From the NCBI RefSeq assembly GCF_002019855.1, contig NZ_CM007717.1:1925570-1989569 (forward strand): a stretch of 64,000 bases of DNA, given 5' to 3'. This DNA comes from Streptomyces antibioticus. Lineage in GTDB: Bacteria; Actinomycetota; Actinomycetes; Streptomycetales; Streptomycetaceae. Shown here in pieces: positions 52,025 through 59,658 of the stretch. Below the pieces are notes generated by a model, which was not told the DNA's origin, did not search any database, and saw only the letters and a program-made list of their open reading frames with translations. The number at the start of each line of letters is the position of its first letter. The stretch's first letter is position 1. A program made the position numbers and the translations under genes.

Positions 52025-52417
52025 GTGATCAAGTTCGTGCGGAACGTCGGGGTGTGGTTCGCGCCCGCCCGGATCCGGGCGGAGGGCAGCACGCCCGACT
52101 ACCGGTTCTCGCTGGCCAACGAGCGGACGTTCCTGGCCTGGCTGCGGACCGCCCTCGCGCTGATCGGCGGGGGCTTCGCGGTGGACCAGTTCCTGCCGGA
52201 TCTGCGCTGGGGCTGGCGGGTCGGGCTGGCGCTCGCGCTGCTCGCGGCGGGCGTGCTGTGCTCACTGCGCGCGGTGAACCACTGGGTGCGCTGCGAGCGG
52301 GCGATGCGGCGGGGCGAGGACCTGCCGGCGTCGCGGTTCCCGGCGCTGCTGAGCATCGTCGTGGCGGTGGTGGCCGTGGCGATGGTCGTCGTCGTGCTGC
52401 TGGGCTGGGCCGGGTGA
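52025..52417 (+). CDS. DUF202 (YidH-like) membrane protein
   Basis: The 130-residue protein has three transmembrane helices with the DUF202 signature DYRFSLANERTFLAWLRTALALIGGGFA. Function is unknown. TAGGGT at 52012-52017 ends 7 bases before the GTG at 52025, suggesting a leaderless transcript. Its stop overlaps the next DUF202 gene (GTGA), so the two are translated together. Confidence 0.9.
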   Translation: MIKFVRNVGVWFAPARIRAEGSTPDYRFSLANERTFLAWLRTALALIGGGFAVDQFLPDLRWGWRVGLALALLAAGVLCSLRAVNHWVRCERAMRRGEDLPASRFPALLSIVVAVVAVAMVVVVLLGWAG

Positions 52418-52737
52418 CCGCCGGGCCGGTGCGGGACCGGGATCCGGGGCTCCAGCCGGAGCGGACCCGGCTGGCCTGGCGGCGTACGACGCTGTCGGGC
52501 ACCATCGCGGCGGTGCTCGCCGTGAAGACGACCCTGCACGGCGGCGCCACGGCCATCGGGATCCTGGCCTGCGCCCTGTGCTGCGGTCTCTGGCTGGCCT
52601 TCCTGCTGCTCGCCCACCACCGCATCCGCGCCCTGACCGCGGGCACGGCCCCGGCGCCGCTCACCCCGCGGCTCGCCGCCGGGGCGGCGCTGTGCGCGGT
52701 GGCGACGGCGGTGTGCGCGGCGATGCTGGTCGTGTGA
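52414..52737 (+). CDS. Second DUF202-family membrane protein
   Basis: The 107-residue protein keeps the DUF202 core in compressed form (DPGLQPERTRLAWRRTTLSGT) and has three hydrophobic helices. GTG at 52414 overlaps the upstream DUF202 stop by four bases. The pair probably forms a heteromeric membrane complex of unknown role. Confidence 0.87.
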   Translation: MTAGPVRDRDPGLQPERTRLAWRRTTLSGTIAAVLAVKTTLHGGATAIGILACALCCGLWLAFLLLAHHRIRALTAGTAPAPLTPRLAAGAALCAVATAVCAAMLVV

Positions 52738-52777
52738 GGGCGGCGCCCGGTCCGCCGTTCCGACCGCTCCCCCGGCC

Positions 52778-53713
52778 TCACGTCTCCCAGGGGACCGTCA
52801 CCACGGTCTTGCCGCGGGTGGGGCCCTTCTCGTTGTGGCGGTGGGCGTCCGCCGCGCGGTCCAGGGGGAACGTCCTGGAGACGTGGACGTGGACCGTGCC
52901 CTGTTCCGCCAGTTCGGCCAGGCGGGTGAGGTCCTCGGTGTCGGGGCGGACGAACCAGTAGTGGCCGCCGTAGGAGACGACGTCCCCGTCCGCGATGGAC
53001 GCGAGGCGGCCGTCCGGGACGAGGAGCTGGGCGGAGATCTTCAGGGTCTCGCCGCCGACCGTGTCGAAGGCGGCGTCCACGCCCTCGGGGGCCAGCCCGC
53101 GCACCCGTTCGGCCAGGCCCTCGCCGTAGGTCACCGGTTCGCCGCCCAGGGAGCGGACGTAGTCGTGGTTGGCCTCGCTCGCCGTGCCGATGACCCGGGC
53201 GCCCAGGTGGCGGGCGAGCTGGACGGCGATCGAGCCGACGCCGCCCGCCGCCGCGTGCACCAGGACGGTGTCGCCGCGCCGTACCCGCAGCAGCCGGTGG
53301 AGCACCTGATACGCGGTGAGGCCGGTCAGGGGCAGTCCGGCCGCCTCCTCCCAGGTGAGGGTGCGCGGCTTGCGGGCCAGGGTGCGCACCGGGGCGGCGA
53401 CGTACTCGGCGAAGGTGCCCCGGGACAGGACGTCCTCGCGGACGTAGCCGATGACCTCGTCCCCGACCGCGTACTCCACGACGCCCGCGCCGAGGCCGAC
53501 CACCACGCCCGCGACGTCCCAGCCCGGGACCACCGGGAAGACGGCGTCCAGGACCGGGGCGAGATAGCCCTGGCGGGCCTTCCAGTCGACCGGGTTGACG
53601 GCCGCCGCCCGTACCTTGACCAGCACCGAGTCGGGGCCGACCTTCGGGTCGCGCAGATCGCCGTACTCCAGGACCTCGGGGCCGCCGTACCGGCTGTAGC
53701 TGATGGCCTTCAT
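52778..53713 (-). CDS. NADP-dependent oxidoreductase (zinc-free MDR/quinone reductase type)
   Basis: The 311-residue reductase begins MKAISYSRYGGPEVLEYG, has the GroES-like N-terminal fold and a Rossmann nucleotide loop (LVHAAAGGVGSIAVQLARHLGA, about 148). The structural and catalytic zinc cysteines of alcohol dehydrogenases are missing, as in quinone oxidoreductases. ATG at 53713 follows GGAGGGTCGAAGGC; a start 36 bases upstream in frame is less likely. It diverges from the His-rich gene across a region with GCCACGC/GCGTGGC inverted arms. Confidence 0.9.
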   Translation of the reverse strand: MKAISYSRYGGPEVLEYGDLRDPKVGPDSVLVKVRAAAVNPVDWKARQGYLAPVLDAVFPVVPGWDVAGVVVGLGAGVVEYAVGDEVIGYVREDVLSRGTFAEYVAAPVRTLARKPRTLTWEEAAGLPLTGLTAYQVLHRLLRVRRGDTVLVHAAAGGVGSIAVQLARHLGARVIGTASEANHDYVRSLGGEPVTYGEGLAERVRGLAPEGVDAAFDTVGGETLKISAQLLVPDGRLASIADGDVVSYGGHYWFVRPDTEDLTRLAELAEQGTVHVHVSRTFPLDRAADAHRHNEKGPTRGKTVVTVPWET

Positions 53714-53740
53714 GCCTTCGACCCTCCGGGGTACTCGGAC

Positions 53741-53782
53741 GCCACGCAAGCGGGATGCCCCGATATGCGCCGTTCGCGTGGC
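53741..53782. promoter_or_regulatory. Inverted arms GCCACGC/GCGTGGC in a divergent promoter region
   Basis: Seven-base arms at 53741-53747 and 53776-53782 flank 28 bases between the oxidoreductase and His-rich protein genes. A shared operator is possible; no regulator is assigned. Confidence 0.35.
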
Positions 53783-53838
53783 ACCCTGTGCGACGTCGTC
53801 CCCTCATACCGCAATCCCGTACCGCGAAGGTGAGCGCC

Positions 53839-54135
53839 ATGACCACCCTTCACCACGAGCACCCCGTCCACCAGCACAGCCACGGCCCGTCCTGCGGGCA
53901 CACCGAGGTGCCGCACGGCGACCACGTCGACTACGCCCACGACGGGCATCTGCACCGCGAGCACGGCGGGCACTGGGACGAGTGCGAGCCGGACGCGCAT
54001 GTCGCGCACTCCGGCCACGAGCACGCGCACGGCGAGGGGTGCGGACACGAGAGCGTGCTCCACGGCGATCATGTGGACTATCTGCACGACGGACACCGGC
54101 ACGCCCGGCACGACGGCCACTGGGACGATCACTGA
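53839..54135 (+). CDS. His-rich duplicated metal-binding-like protein
   Basis: The 98-residue protein is about one-quarter histidine and is made of two copies of a roughly 30-residue unit. Copy 1 is CGHTEVPHGDHVDYAHDGHL then HREHGGHWDE; copy 2 is CGHESVLHGDHVDYLHDGHR then HARHDGHWDD. Each holds one Cys, the core HGDHVDY-x-HDGH and many acidic residues, an arrangement fit for zinc, nickel or copper. No signal peptide or transmembrane helix is seen. ATG at 53839 follows GAAGG. It might store or chaperone metal; no Zur-type box was recognised upstream. A hairpin terminator follows. Confidence 0.8.
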   Translation: MTTLHHEHPVHQHSHGPSCGHTEVPHGDHVDYAHDGHLHREHGGHWDECEPDAHVAHSGHEHAHGEGCGHESVLHGDHVDYLHDGHRHARHDGHWDDH

Positions 54136-54140
54136 CCGTC

Positions 54141-54180
54141 CGCGCACGTCCGCGCACGTCCGCGCACGTCCGCGCACGTC
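54141..54180. repeat. Four exact 10-bp tandem repeats after the His-rich gene
   Basis: CGCGCACGTC occurs four times head to tail between the His-rich stop and its terminator. The unit contains the self-complementary CACGTC/GACGTG-like core seen in hairpins, and copy number is likely to vary between strains. Confidence 0.92.
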
Positions 54181-54195
54181 CGGAAAACACCGCCC

Positions 54196-54229
54196 GACGG
54201 CTCCCCGCGCTTCTGCGTGGGGAGCCGTC
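54196..54229 (+). terminator. Terminator of the His-rich gene
   Basis: A 14-bp stem (arms 54196-54209 and 54216-54229, one G-T pair) with a six-base loop is followed by GCCTTA. Confidence 0.75.
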
Positions 54230-54274
54230 GCCTTAGGGTGGCCCGGATCACGTTGGGTGCGGCCACTGGACTAC

Positions 54275-54292
54275 ATACCGACCGGTCGGCAT
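54275..54292. promoter_or_regulatory. TetR-type operator upstream of the APH-ACAD operon
   Basis: The core CCGACCGGTCGG is a perfect 12-bp palindrome inside ATACCGACCGGTCGGCAT. The half-site ATACCGACCGGT recurs at 58210-58225 before the SDR gene, on the other side of the tetR gene, so both units are probably controlled by the TetR protein encoded between them. Confidence 0.75.
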
Positions 54293-54332
54293 CATTGTGG
54301 GGGTCTTGTTCACCCGTCCGTAGGAGCCCCGT

Positions 54333-55355
54333 ATGAGCCCCGACCACCCGCCAGGTCTCGATCTCGACCGGCTGCGCGCCCTGCTCGACCGCGAGCGCCC
54401 CGGCCTGGTCGGCGGCCCGCTCACCGGCCGGCTGATCGAGGGCGGCCGGTCGAACCTCACCTACGAGGTCGGGGACGGCACGAGCCGCTGGGTGGTGCGG
54501 CGGCCCCCGCTCGGGCACGTCCTGGCGACCGCGCACGACATGAAGCGCGAGCACCGGGTGATCAGCGCGCTGCACCCGACCAGTGTGCCGGTGCCGCGCC
54601 CGGTGCTGCTGTGCGAGGACGAGGACGTGACCGGGTCGCCGTTCTACGTCATGGAGTTCGTCGAGGGCACCCCGTACCGGACCGCCGGCCAGCTCGCCCC
54701 GCTCGGCGCGGAGCGCACCCGGGACGCGGTGCTGTCGCTGGTGGACACGCTGGTGGAACTGCACGCGGTGGACCCCGCCGAGGTGGGCCTGGCCGACTTC
54801 GGGCGCCCGGAGGGCTTCCTCGACCGGCAGCTCCGCCGCTGGGGCAAGCAACTGGACGCCTCCCGCAGCCGCGACCTGGCCGGGATCGACGAACTGCACG
54901 CGGCGCTCGGCCGCGCGCTGCCCGGCTCGCCCGCGCCGGCCGTGGTGCACGGCGACTACCGGCTCGACAACGTCCTGATCGGCCCGGACGACACGATCCG
55001 GGCGATCCTCGACTGGGAGATGTCGACGCTCGGCGACCCGCTGACCGACCTCGGTCTGCTGGTGATGTACAGCGTGCCGCTGGAGCTGACGGACTCCCCC
55101 GTCTCCACGACCGCCTCGGCGCCCGGCCACCCGGCGCCCGCCGAGCTGGTCGAGCGGTACGCGGCGCGCTCCGGGCGGGACGTGTCCGCCGTCTCCTGGT
55201 ACACGGCGTTCGCCTGGTTCAAGCTCGCCGTGATCCTGGAGGGCATCCACTACCGGTACACGCTGGGGCAGACGGTCGGGCGCGGCTTCGACCACATCGG
55301 GGATCTCGTCCCCGTCTTCATCGAGCACGGACTGACCACCCTCCAGGAAGGCTGA
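54333..55355 (+). CDS. APH-like phosphotransferase family protein (ACAD10/11-type)
   Basis: The 340-residue kinase-fold protein has FIEGGRSNLTYEV-like glycine loop (residues about 35), a Brenner-type catalytic VVHGDYRLDNVLI (about 210) and ILDWEMSTLGDPLTDLG, the DxD metal motif. This architecture matches the phosphotransferase half of ACAD10/11, which phosphorylates 4-hydroxyacyl-CoA before dehydrogenation. ATG at 54333 follows TAGGAGC. The acyl-CoA dehydrogenase gene follows after 5 bp, so the two human-fused activities are separate adjacent genes here. Confidence 0.88.
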   Translation: MSPDHPPGLDLDRLRALLDRERPGLVGGPLTGRLIEGGRSNLTYEVGDGTSRWVVRRPPLGHVLATAHDMKREHRVISALHPTSVPVPRPVLLCEDEDVTGSPFYVMEFVEGTPYRTAGQLAPLGAERTRDAVLSLVDTLVELHAVDPAEVGLADFGRPEGFLDRQLRRWGKQLDASRSRDLAGIDELHAALGRALPGSPAPAVVHGDYRLDNVLIGPDDTIRAILDWEMSTLGDPLTDLGLLVMYSVPLELTDSPVSTTASAPGHPAPAELVERYAARSGRDVSAVSWYTAFAWFKLAVILEGIHYRYTLGQTVGRGFDHIGDLVPVFIEHGLTTLQEG

Positions 55356-55360
55356 CCGGC

Positions 55361-56575
55361 ATGGACTTCGCGTTCGACGCACGCACCGAGGAACTGCGCG
55401 GCAGGCTGCTCGCCTTCATGGACGAGTACGTCTACCCCGCCGAGCCGGTGGCCGAGGAGCAGCGGGCCGCGCTGGCCTCCCCCTGGGACACCCCGGCGGT
55501 CGTGGCGGAGCTGAAGGCGGAGGCGCGCAGGCAGGGCCTGTGGAACCTCTTCCTGCCCGACTCCGAGTACGGCGCCGGTCTCACCAACCTCCAGTACGCG
55601 CCGCTCGCCGAGATCACCGGCCGCTCCCCGCATCTCGCGCCCCCCGCGCTGAACTGCGCGGCGCCGGACACCGGGAACATGGAGGTGCTGGCGCAGTTCG
55701 GCGACGAGCGGCAGAAGAAGCAGTGGCTGGAGCCGCTGCTCGCCGGTGAAATCCGCTCGGCGTTCGCCATGACGGAACCGGACGTGGCCTCCTCCGACGC
55801 CACCAACATCACCACGCACATCGAGCGCGACGGCGACGAGTACGTCATCACCGGCCGTAAGTGGTACATCTCCGGGGCGATGAACCCGGACTGCGCGATC
55901 TTCATCGTGATGGGCAAGACGGACCCGGACGGCGCCGATGTGCGCCGTCAGCAGTCGATGGTCCTCGTGCCGCGCGACACGCCCGGTGTGACCGTGAAGC
56001 GCGCCATGAAGGTCTTCGGGTACGAGGACCACTCCCACGGCGGCCACGCCGAGGTGGTCTTCGACCACGCGCGCGTGCCGGTGACGAATCTGATCGGCGA
56101 GGAGGGCGGCGGCTTCGCCATCGCGCAGGCGCGGCTGGGTCCGGGCCGGATCCACCACTGCATGCGGCTGATCGGCATGGCCGAGCGGGCCATCGAGCTG
56201 ATGTGCCGGCGGGCCGTGGCGCGGGACGCGTTCGGCAAGGCGCTGGCCCAGCAGGGCGTGGTGCACAACTGGATCGCGGACGCGCGGGTCACCGTCGAGC
56301 AGTTGCGGCTGCTGGTGCTGAAGACCGCCTGGATGATGGACACGGTCGGCAACCGGGGCGCGCACACGGAGATCCAGGCCATCAAGATCGCGACGCCGCG
56401 CGCGGTCGTGGGCATCCTCGACCGGGCGATCCAGTTGCACGGGGCGGGCGGTGTCAGCCAGGACTTCCCGCTGGCCGACCTGTACGCGTCGGCGCGGACG
56501 CTGATGATCGCCGACGGCCCCGACGAGGTGCACCAGCGGTCGCTGGCCCGCCGGGAGCTGAAGCGGTACCTGTGA
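55361..56575 (+). CDS. Acyl-CoA dehydrogenase family protein
   Basis: The 404-residue FAD enzyme has the ACAD fold: FAMTEPDVASSDATNI and ITGRKWYISGA bind FAD and substrate, RLGPGRIHHCMRLIGMAERA and LHGAGGVSQDFPLADLY complete the C-terminal helical domain. It resembles ACAD10/11 dehydrogenases, which act with the APH-like kinase upstream to remove a 4-hydroxy group from acyl-CoA. ATG at 55361 lies 5 bases after the previous stop with GGAAGG upstream. It converges on tetR. Confidence 0.92.
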   Translation: MDFAFDARTEELRGRLLAFMDEYVYPAEPVAEEQRAALASPWDTPAVVAELKAEARRQGLWNLFLPDSEYGAGLTNLQYAPLAEITGRSPHLAPPALNCAAPDTGNMEVLAQFGDERQKKQWLEPLLAGEIRSAFAMTEPDVASSDATNITTHIERDGDEYVITGRKWYISGAMNPDCAIFIVMGKTDPDGADVRRQQSMVLVPRDTPGVTVKRAMKVFGYEDHSHGGHAEVVFDHARVPVTNLIGEEGGGFAIAQARLGPGRIHHCMRLIGMAERAIELMCRRAVARDAFGKALAQQGVVHNWIADARVTVEQLRLLVLKTAWMMDTVGNRGAHTEIQAIKIATPRAVVGILDRAIQLHGAGGVSQDFPLADLYASARTLMIADGPDEVHQRSLARRELKRYL

Positions 56576-56646
56576 GGTGACGCGCGAAGGGGGCGGCCGC
56601 CGACCAGGGGCGGCCGCCCCCTCACGCGCGCGTGGGTGCCGCGGCC

Positions 56647-57249
56647 CTACGGCCGCAGGGCGCGCAGCAGCAGGTCGGCCAGGTGGTCGGCGACCTCCTG
56701 GGGGCTGAGCGGGCCGTCGGGGCGGTACCAGGTCGACAGATGGTGCACGGAGCCGAAGTGGTAGTCCACGACCAGGTCGGCCGGGGTGGCCCGGGAGAAG
56801 ACACCGCTGTCCTGGCCCTCCTCGACGAGCGCGCGGAAGCGTTCGTGATAGCGCCGGCGCTCGGCGCGGACCTGCTTGTTCTTCTCGGGGCTCAGATGGT
56901 GCATGGAGCGGAAGAAGATCGACGCGTCGTCGAGGTTCTCGATGGTGGTGACGACGACGTCGGCGGCCGCGCCCCGCAGCCGCGTCTCGATCGGCTCGTC
57001 GGCGTTGGCGAAGGCGTCCAGGCGCTCCTGCTGGACGCGCAGCACGCGCGCGTACACCTCGTGCAGCAGGTCGTCCTTGGAGCCGAAGTAGTGGTACAGC
57101 GCCCCCTTGGTGACGCCGGCCGCCTCGACGATCTCCTGCACCGAGGTGCGGTCGTAGCCCTGCTCGGCGAAGAGCCGGGTGGCGGCGGCAAGGAGCCGTT
57201 GCGGGACCGGGGTCTCGGCGCCGTCCGTCGTCCTGGGCACTGCCGCCAC
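56647..57249 (-). CDS. TetR-family transcriptional regulator
   Basis: The 200-residue regulator has an N-terminal TetR helix-turn-helix (RLLAAATRLFAEQGYDRTS, VTKGALYHYFGSKDDLL). A C-terminal ligand domain of the fatty-acid/steroid-metabolism regulator type follows. GTG at 57249 is used with GAAAGG upstream; a GTG three codons later (57240) is possible. It is flanked by two transcription units that each carry an ATACCGACCGGT operator-like site; no clear copy lies before tetR itself. Confidence 0.92.
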   Translation of the reverse strand: MAAVPRTTDGAETPVPQRLLAAATRLFAEQGYDRTSVQEIVEAAGVTKGALYHYFGSKDDLLHEVYARVLRVQQERLDAFANADEPIETRLRGAAADVVVTTIENLDDASIFFRSMHHLSPEKNKQVRAERRRYHERFRALVEEGQDSGVFSRATPADLVVDYHFGSVHHLSTWYRPDGPLSPQEVADHLADLLLRALRP

Positions 57250-57394
57250 CTGCCTTTCGTGTCGTGGGTACCGCCCTGCCGGCCGTGGCCGGTTCTGACC
57301 TTGCGGTAGGCGGTGAGCGTACCGGCATCCCGGCCGGCGCCGGGACGCAGGCCGACGTAAGGCCGCAGGTCCCCGGGCCGGCGGGGCGCACCGG

Positions 57395-58156
57395 TCAGCC
57401 GTTGGCTTCCCAGGTGCGCTGGAGGTGGTTCATCTGGGTCAGCCAGCGGTCGGGGTCGCCGGCGCGGAGCTGGTAGTACCGGGCGACCTCGGGGTGCGGC
57501 AGGATCAGGAAGCGGTCCTCGGCGATGCCCTTGAACAGGGCCTCCGCGACGTCCTCCGGCTCGATCGCGGTCGGCTTGAGCACCAGGTCGCCCGCGCTGC
57601 CGGTGGCGGCCAGCATGTCGGTGCGCACGCCCTGGGGGCAGATCGCGTGCACCGAGACGCCCCGGTGACGGTAGGTCAGCGACAGCCACTCGGCGAAGGC
57701 GTAGGCGCCGTGCTTGGTGACGCTGTAGGGGGCGGCGCCGATCATGGTGAGCAGTCCGGCGGCGGAGACGGTGGAGACGAACCGGCCCCGGCCGCGTTCC
57801 AGCCAGTCCGGCAGCAGGGCCTGGGCCGCGCGGACATGGGCCATGACGTTGACGTCCCACGCCTGGGCCCAGACCTCGGGGGCGGCGGCCTCGGAACCGC
57901 CGGAGCCGACGCCGGCGTTGGCGCAGTAGACGTCGACCGTGCCGCCGAGCGCCTCGCGGGCCGGTTCGACGACCGTGGCGGCGTCGCCGGGGAGCGCGAT
58001 CCCGCCGATCTCCTCGGCGACGGCCCGGGCCCGTCCCGCGTCCAGGTCGTTGACGACCACGCGCGCGCCCTCGGCGGCGAACCTGCGGGCCAGCGCGGCC
58101 CCGATCCCGCCTCCCGCTCCGGTGACGACCACTCCGGCATCCTGCACGGCTTCCAC
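57395..58156 (-). CDS. SDR-family oxidoreductase
   Basis: The 253-residue short-chain dehydrogenase has the Rossmann loop VVTGAGGGIGAALARRF (about residue 10), catalytic Ser in VSAAGLL and YSVTKHG (YxxxK, about 155). Its C-terminal region (RFLILPHPEVARYYQLRAGD) is common in acyl-CoA-related SDRs. GTG at 58156 follows GAAGGAG. It shares the operator-like site with the APH-ACAD operon and lies next to tetR, suggesting oxidation of a hydroxyacyl or related substrate in the same pathway. Confidence 0.9.
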   Translation of the reverse strand: MEAVQDAGVVVTGAGGGIGAALARRFAAEGARVVVNDLDAGRARAVAEEIGGIALPGDAATVVEPAREALGGTVDVYCANAGVGSGGSEAAAPEVWAQAWDVNVMAHVRAAQALLPDWLERGRGRFVSTVSAAGLLTMIGAAPYSVTKHGAYAFAEWLSLTYRHRGVSVHAICPQGVRTDMLAATGSAGDLVLKPTAIEPEDVAEALFKGIAEDRFLILPHPEVARYYQLRAGDPDRWLTQMNHLQRTWEANG

Positions 58157-58209
58157 CCTCGGTCTCCTTCGACGCGACGCGACGTGACATGAATCGGCTC
58201 CGCGCCAGA

Positions 58210-58225
58210 CTAACCGGTCGGTATG
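58210..58225. promoter_or_regulatory. TetR-type operator upstream of the SDR gene
   Basis: On the minus strand this reads CATACCGACCGGTTAG; the first 13 bases equal the site at 54274-54286. It lies about 55 bases before the SDR start. Confidence 0.7.
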
Positions 58226-58307
58226 TTTGAGGAAAGGGCGACGGCAGCACCGTAAGGGGCGCGAGGTCCACCCGTCCTCACCTTCCTCTCCGGCCCGTGG
58301 GAGTGTC

Positions 58308-59546
58308 ATGCGTCCGTCCCGCAGAACCCTGCTCGCCGCCGGCGCCGCCCTGCCCGCCACCGCTGCCGCTCCCGCCGTCGCGGCAGGCCGGGACCGGTCC
58401 GTGACGCGCACCGGGTTCGAGCGGCTCGCGGCCGAGGGCTACCGGCGGCTGCGCGGCCGGCGGGTCGGCGTCGTCACCAACCCCACCGGGATCACCCGCG
58501 ACGCCCGGCACGTCGTCGACGTGCTGCACGCCGACGACCGGGTGAACCTGGCCGCCGTCTTCGGCCCGGAGCACGGCTTCCGGGGCACCGCTCAGGCGGG
58601 CGGCTCCGAGGGCCGCCACGACGATCCGGCGACCGGGCTGCCCGTGTACGACACCTATCTCAAGAGCGGGCGGGCGCTGGCCGACGTGTTCACCGCCTCC
58701 GGCGTGGACACCGTCGTCTTCGACATCCAGGACGTGGGCGCCCGCTTCTACACCTACATCTGGACGCTCTACGACTGCCTGGAGGCGGCGGGGCTGGCCG
58801 GGACGCGGTTCATGGTGCTGGACCGGCCCAACCCGGTGACCGGCCGGGCGGCGCACGGGCCCGTGCTGCACCCGGAGTTCGCGACCTTCGTCGGACGCCG
58901 GCCGATCGCGCAGGCGCACGGGATGACCGCGGCGGAGCTGGCCCGGCTGTTCGCCGGGGAGTTCCTGGAGGCGTCGGTGGAGCTGGAGACCGTGGAGCTG
59001 AGCGGGTGGCGGCGCACGGACTGGTTCGACGCCTCGGGGCTGCCCTGGGTGCCGCCGAGCCCGAACATGCCGACCGCCGACACCGCGCTGGTGTACGCGG
59101 GGACCTGTCTCTTCGAGGGCACCAATCTGTCGGAGGGGCGCGGCACGACCCGGCCGTTCGAACTGCTGGGCGCCGAGGGGATCGACGGGCGCTGGGCGGC
59201 CGCCGCGAACGCACTCGGCCTGCCGGGGGTGCGGTTCCGGGAGGCGTACTTCGCGCCCGCCTTCTCGAAGTTCCAGGGCACGACCGTGGGCGGGGTGCAG
59301 CTCCATGTGCACGACCGGGACGCCTTCGATCCCGTGCGCACCGGGATCGGCCTGCTGGTGACCGCGCGGCGGGTGTGGAGCGGCTTCGCCTGGCGGTCGG
59401 ACCGCTGGATCGACAAGCTGACCGGTTCGGCGTGGGTGCGCACCGCGATCGACGCGGGCGCCGGCGTCGAGGACGTCGTGGCGGGCTGGCAGGAGGAGTT
59501 GGGGGCGTTCCGGCGGGTACGGCGGGAGTATCTGCTGTACGGGTGA
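58308..59546 (+). CDS. namZ: Tat-exported DUF1343/NamZ-type exo-N-acetylmuramidase
   Basis: The 412-residue secreted protein has a twin-arginine signal (RPSRRTLLAAGAALPATAAA) and a full DUF1343 domain: RRVGVVTNPTGITRD, FGPEHGFRG, VFDIQDVGARFYTYIWTLYD, DRPNPVTG and FEGTNLSEGRGTTRPFE are its conserved blocks. The family founder NamZ removes N-acetylmuramic acid from the non-reducing end of peptidoglycan fragments, so a role in wall turnover is likely. ATG at 58308 follows GTGGGAG. It stands alone, divergent from the SDR gene. Confidence 0.9.
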   Translation: MRPSRRTLLAAGAALPATAAAPAVAAGRDRSVTRTGFERLAAEGYRRLRGRRVGVVTNPTGITRDARHVVDVLHADDRVNLAAVFGPEHGFRGTAQAGGSEGRHDDPATGLPVYDTYLKSGRALADVFTASGVDTVVFDIQDVGARFYTYIWTLYDCLEAAGLAGTRFMVLDRPNPVTGRAAHGPVLHPEFATFVGRRPIAQAHGMTAAELARLFAGEFLEASVELETVELSGWRRTDWFDASGLPWVPPSPNMPTADTALVYAGTCLFEGTNLSEGRGTTRPFELLGAEGIDGRWAAAANALGLPGVRFREAYFAPAFSKFQGTTVGGVQLHVHDRDAFDPVRTGIGLLVTARRVWSGFAWRSDRWIDKLTGSAWVRTAIDAGAGVEDVVAGWQEELGAFRRVRREYLLYG

Positions 59547-59658
59547 GACCGGACGGAAACATCTGTGGTGCGGATGAGCCGGGACGTATGGCCAAAGTCC
59601 CTCGTCGGCGGGACGATGCGCCCAGATCGCGCGTCGCCCCGGGGGACGGGAGCCTGTC

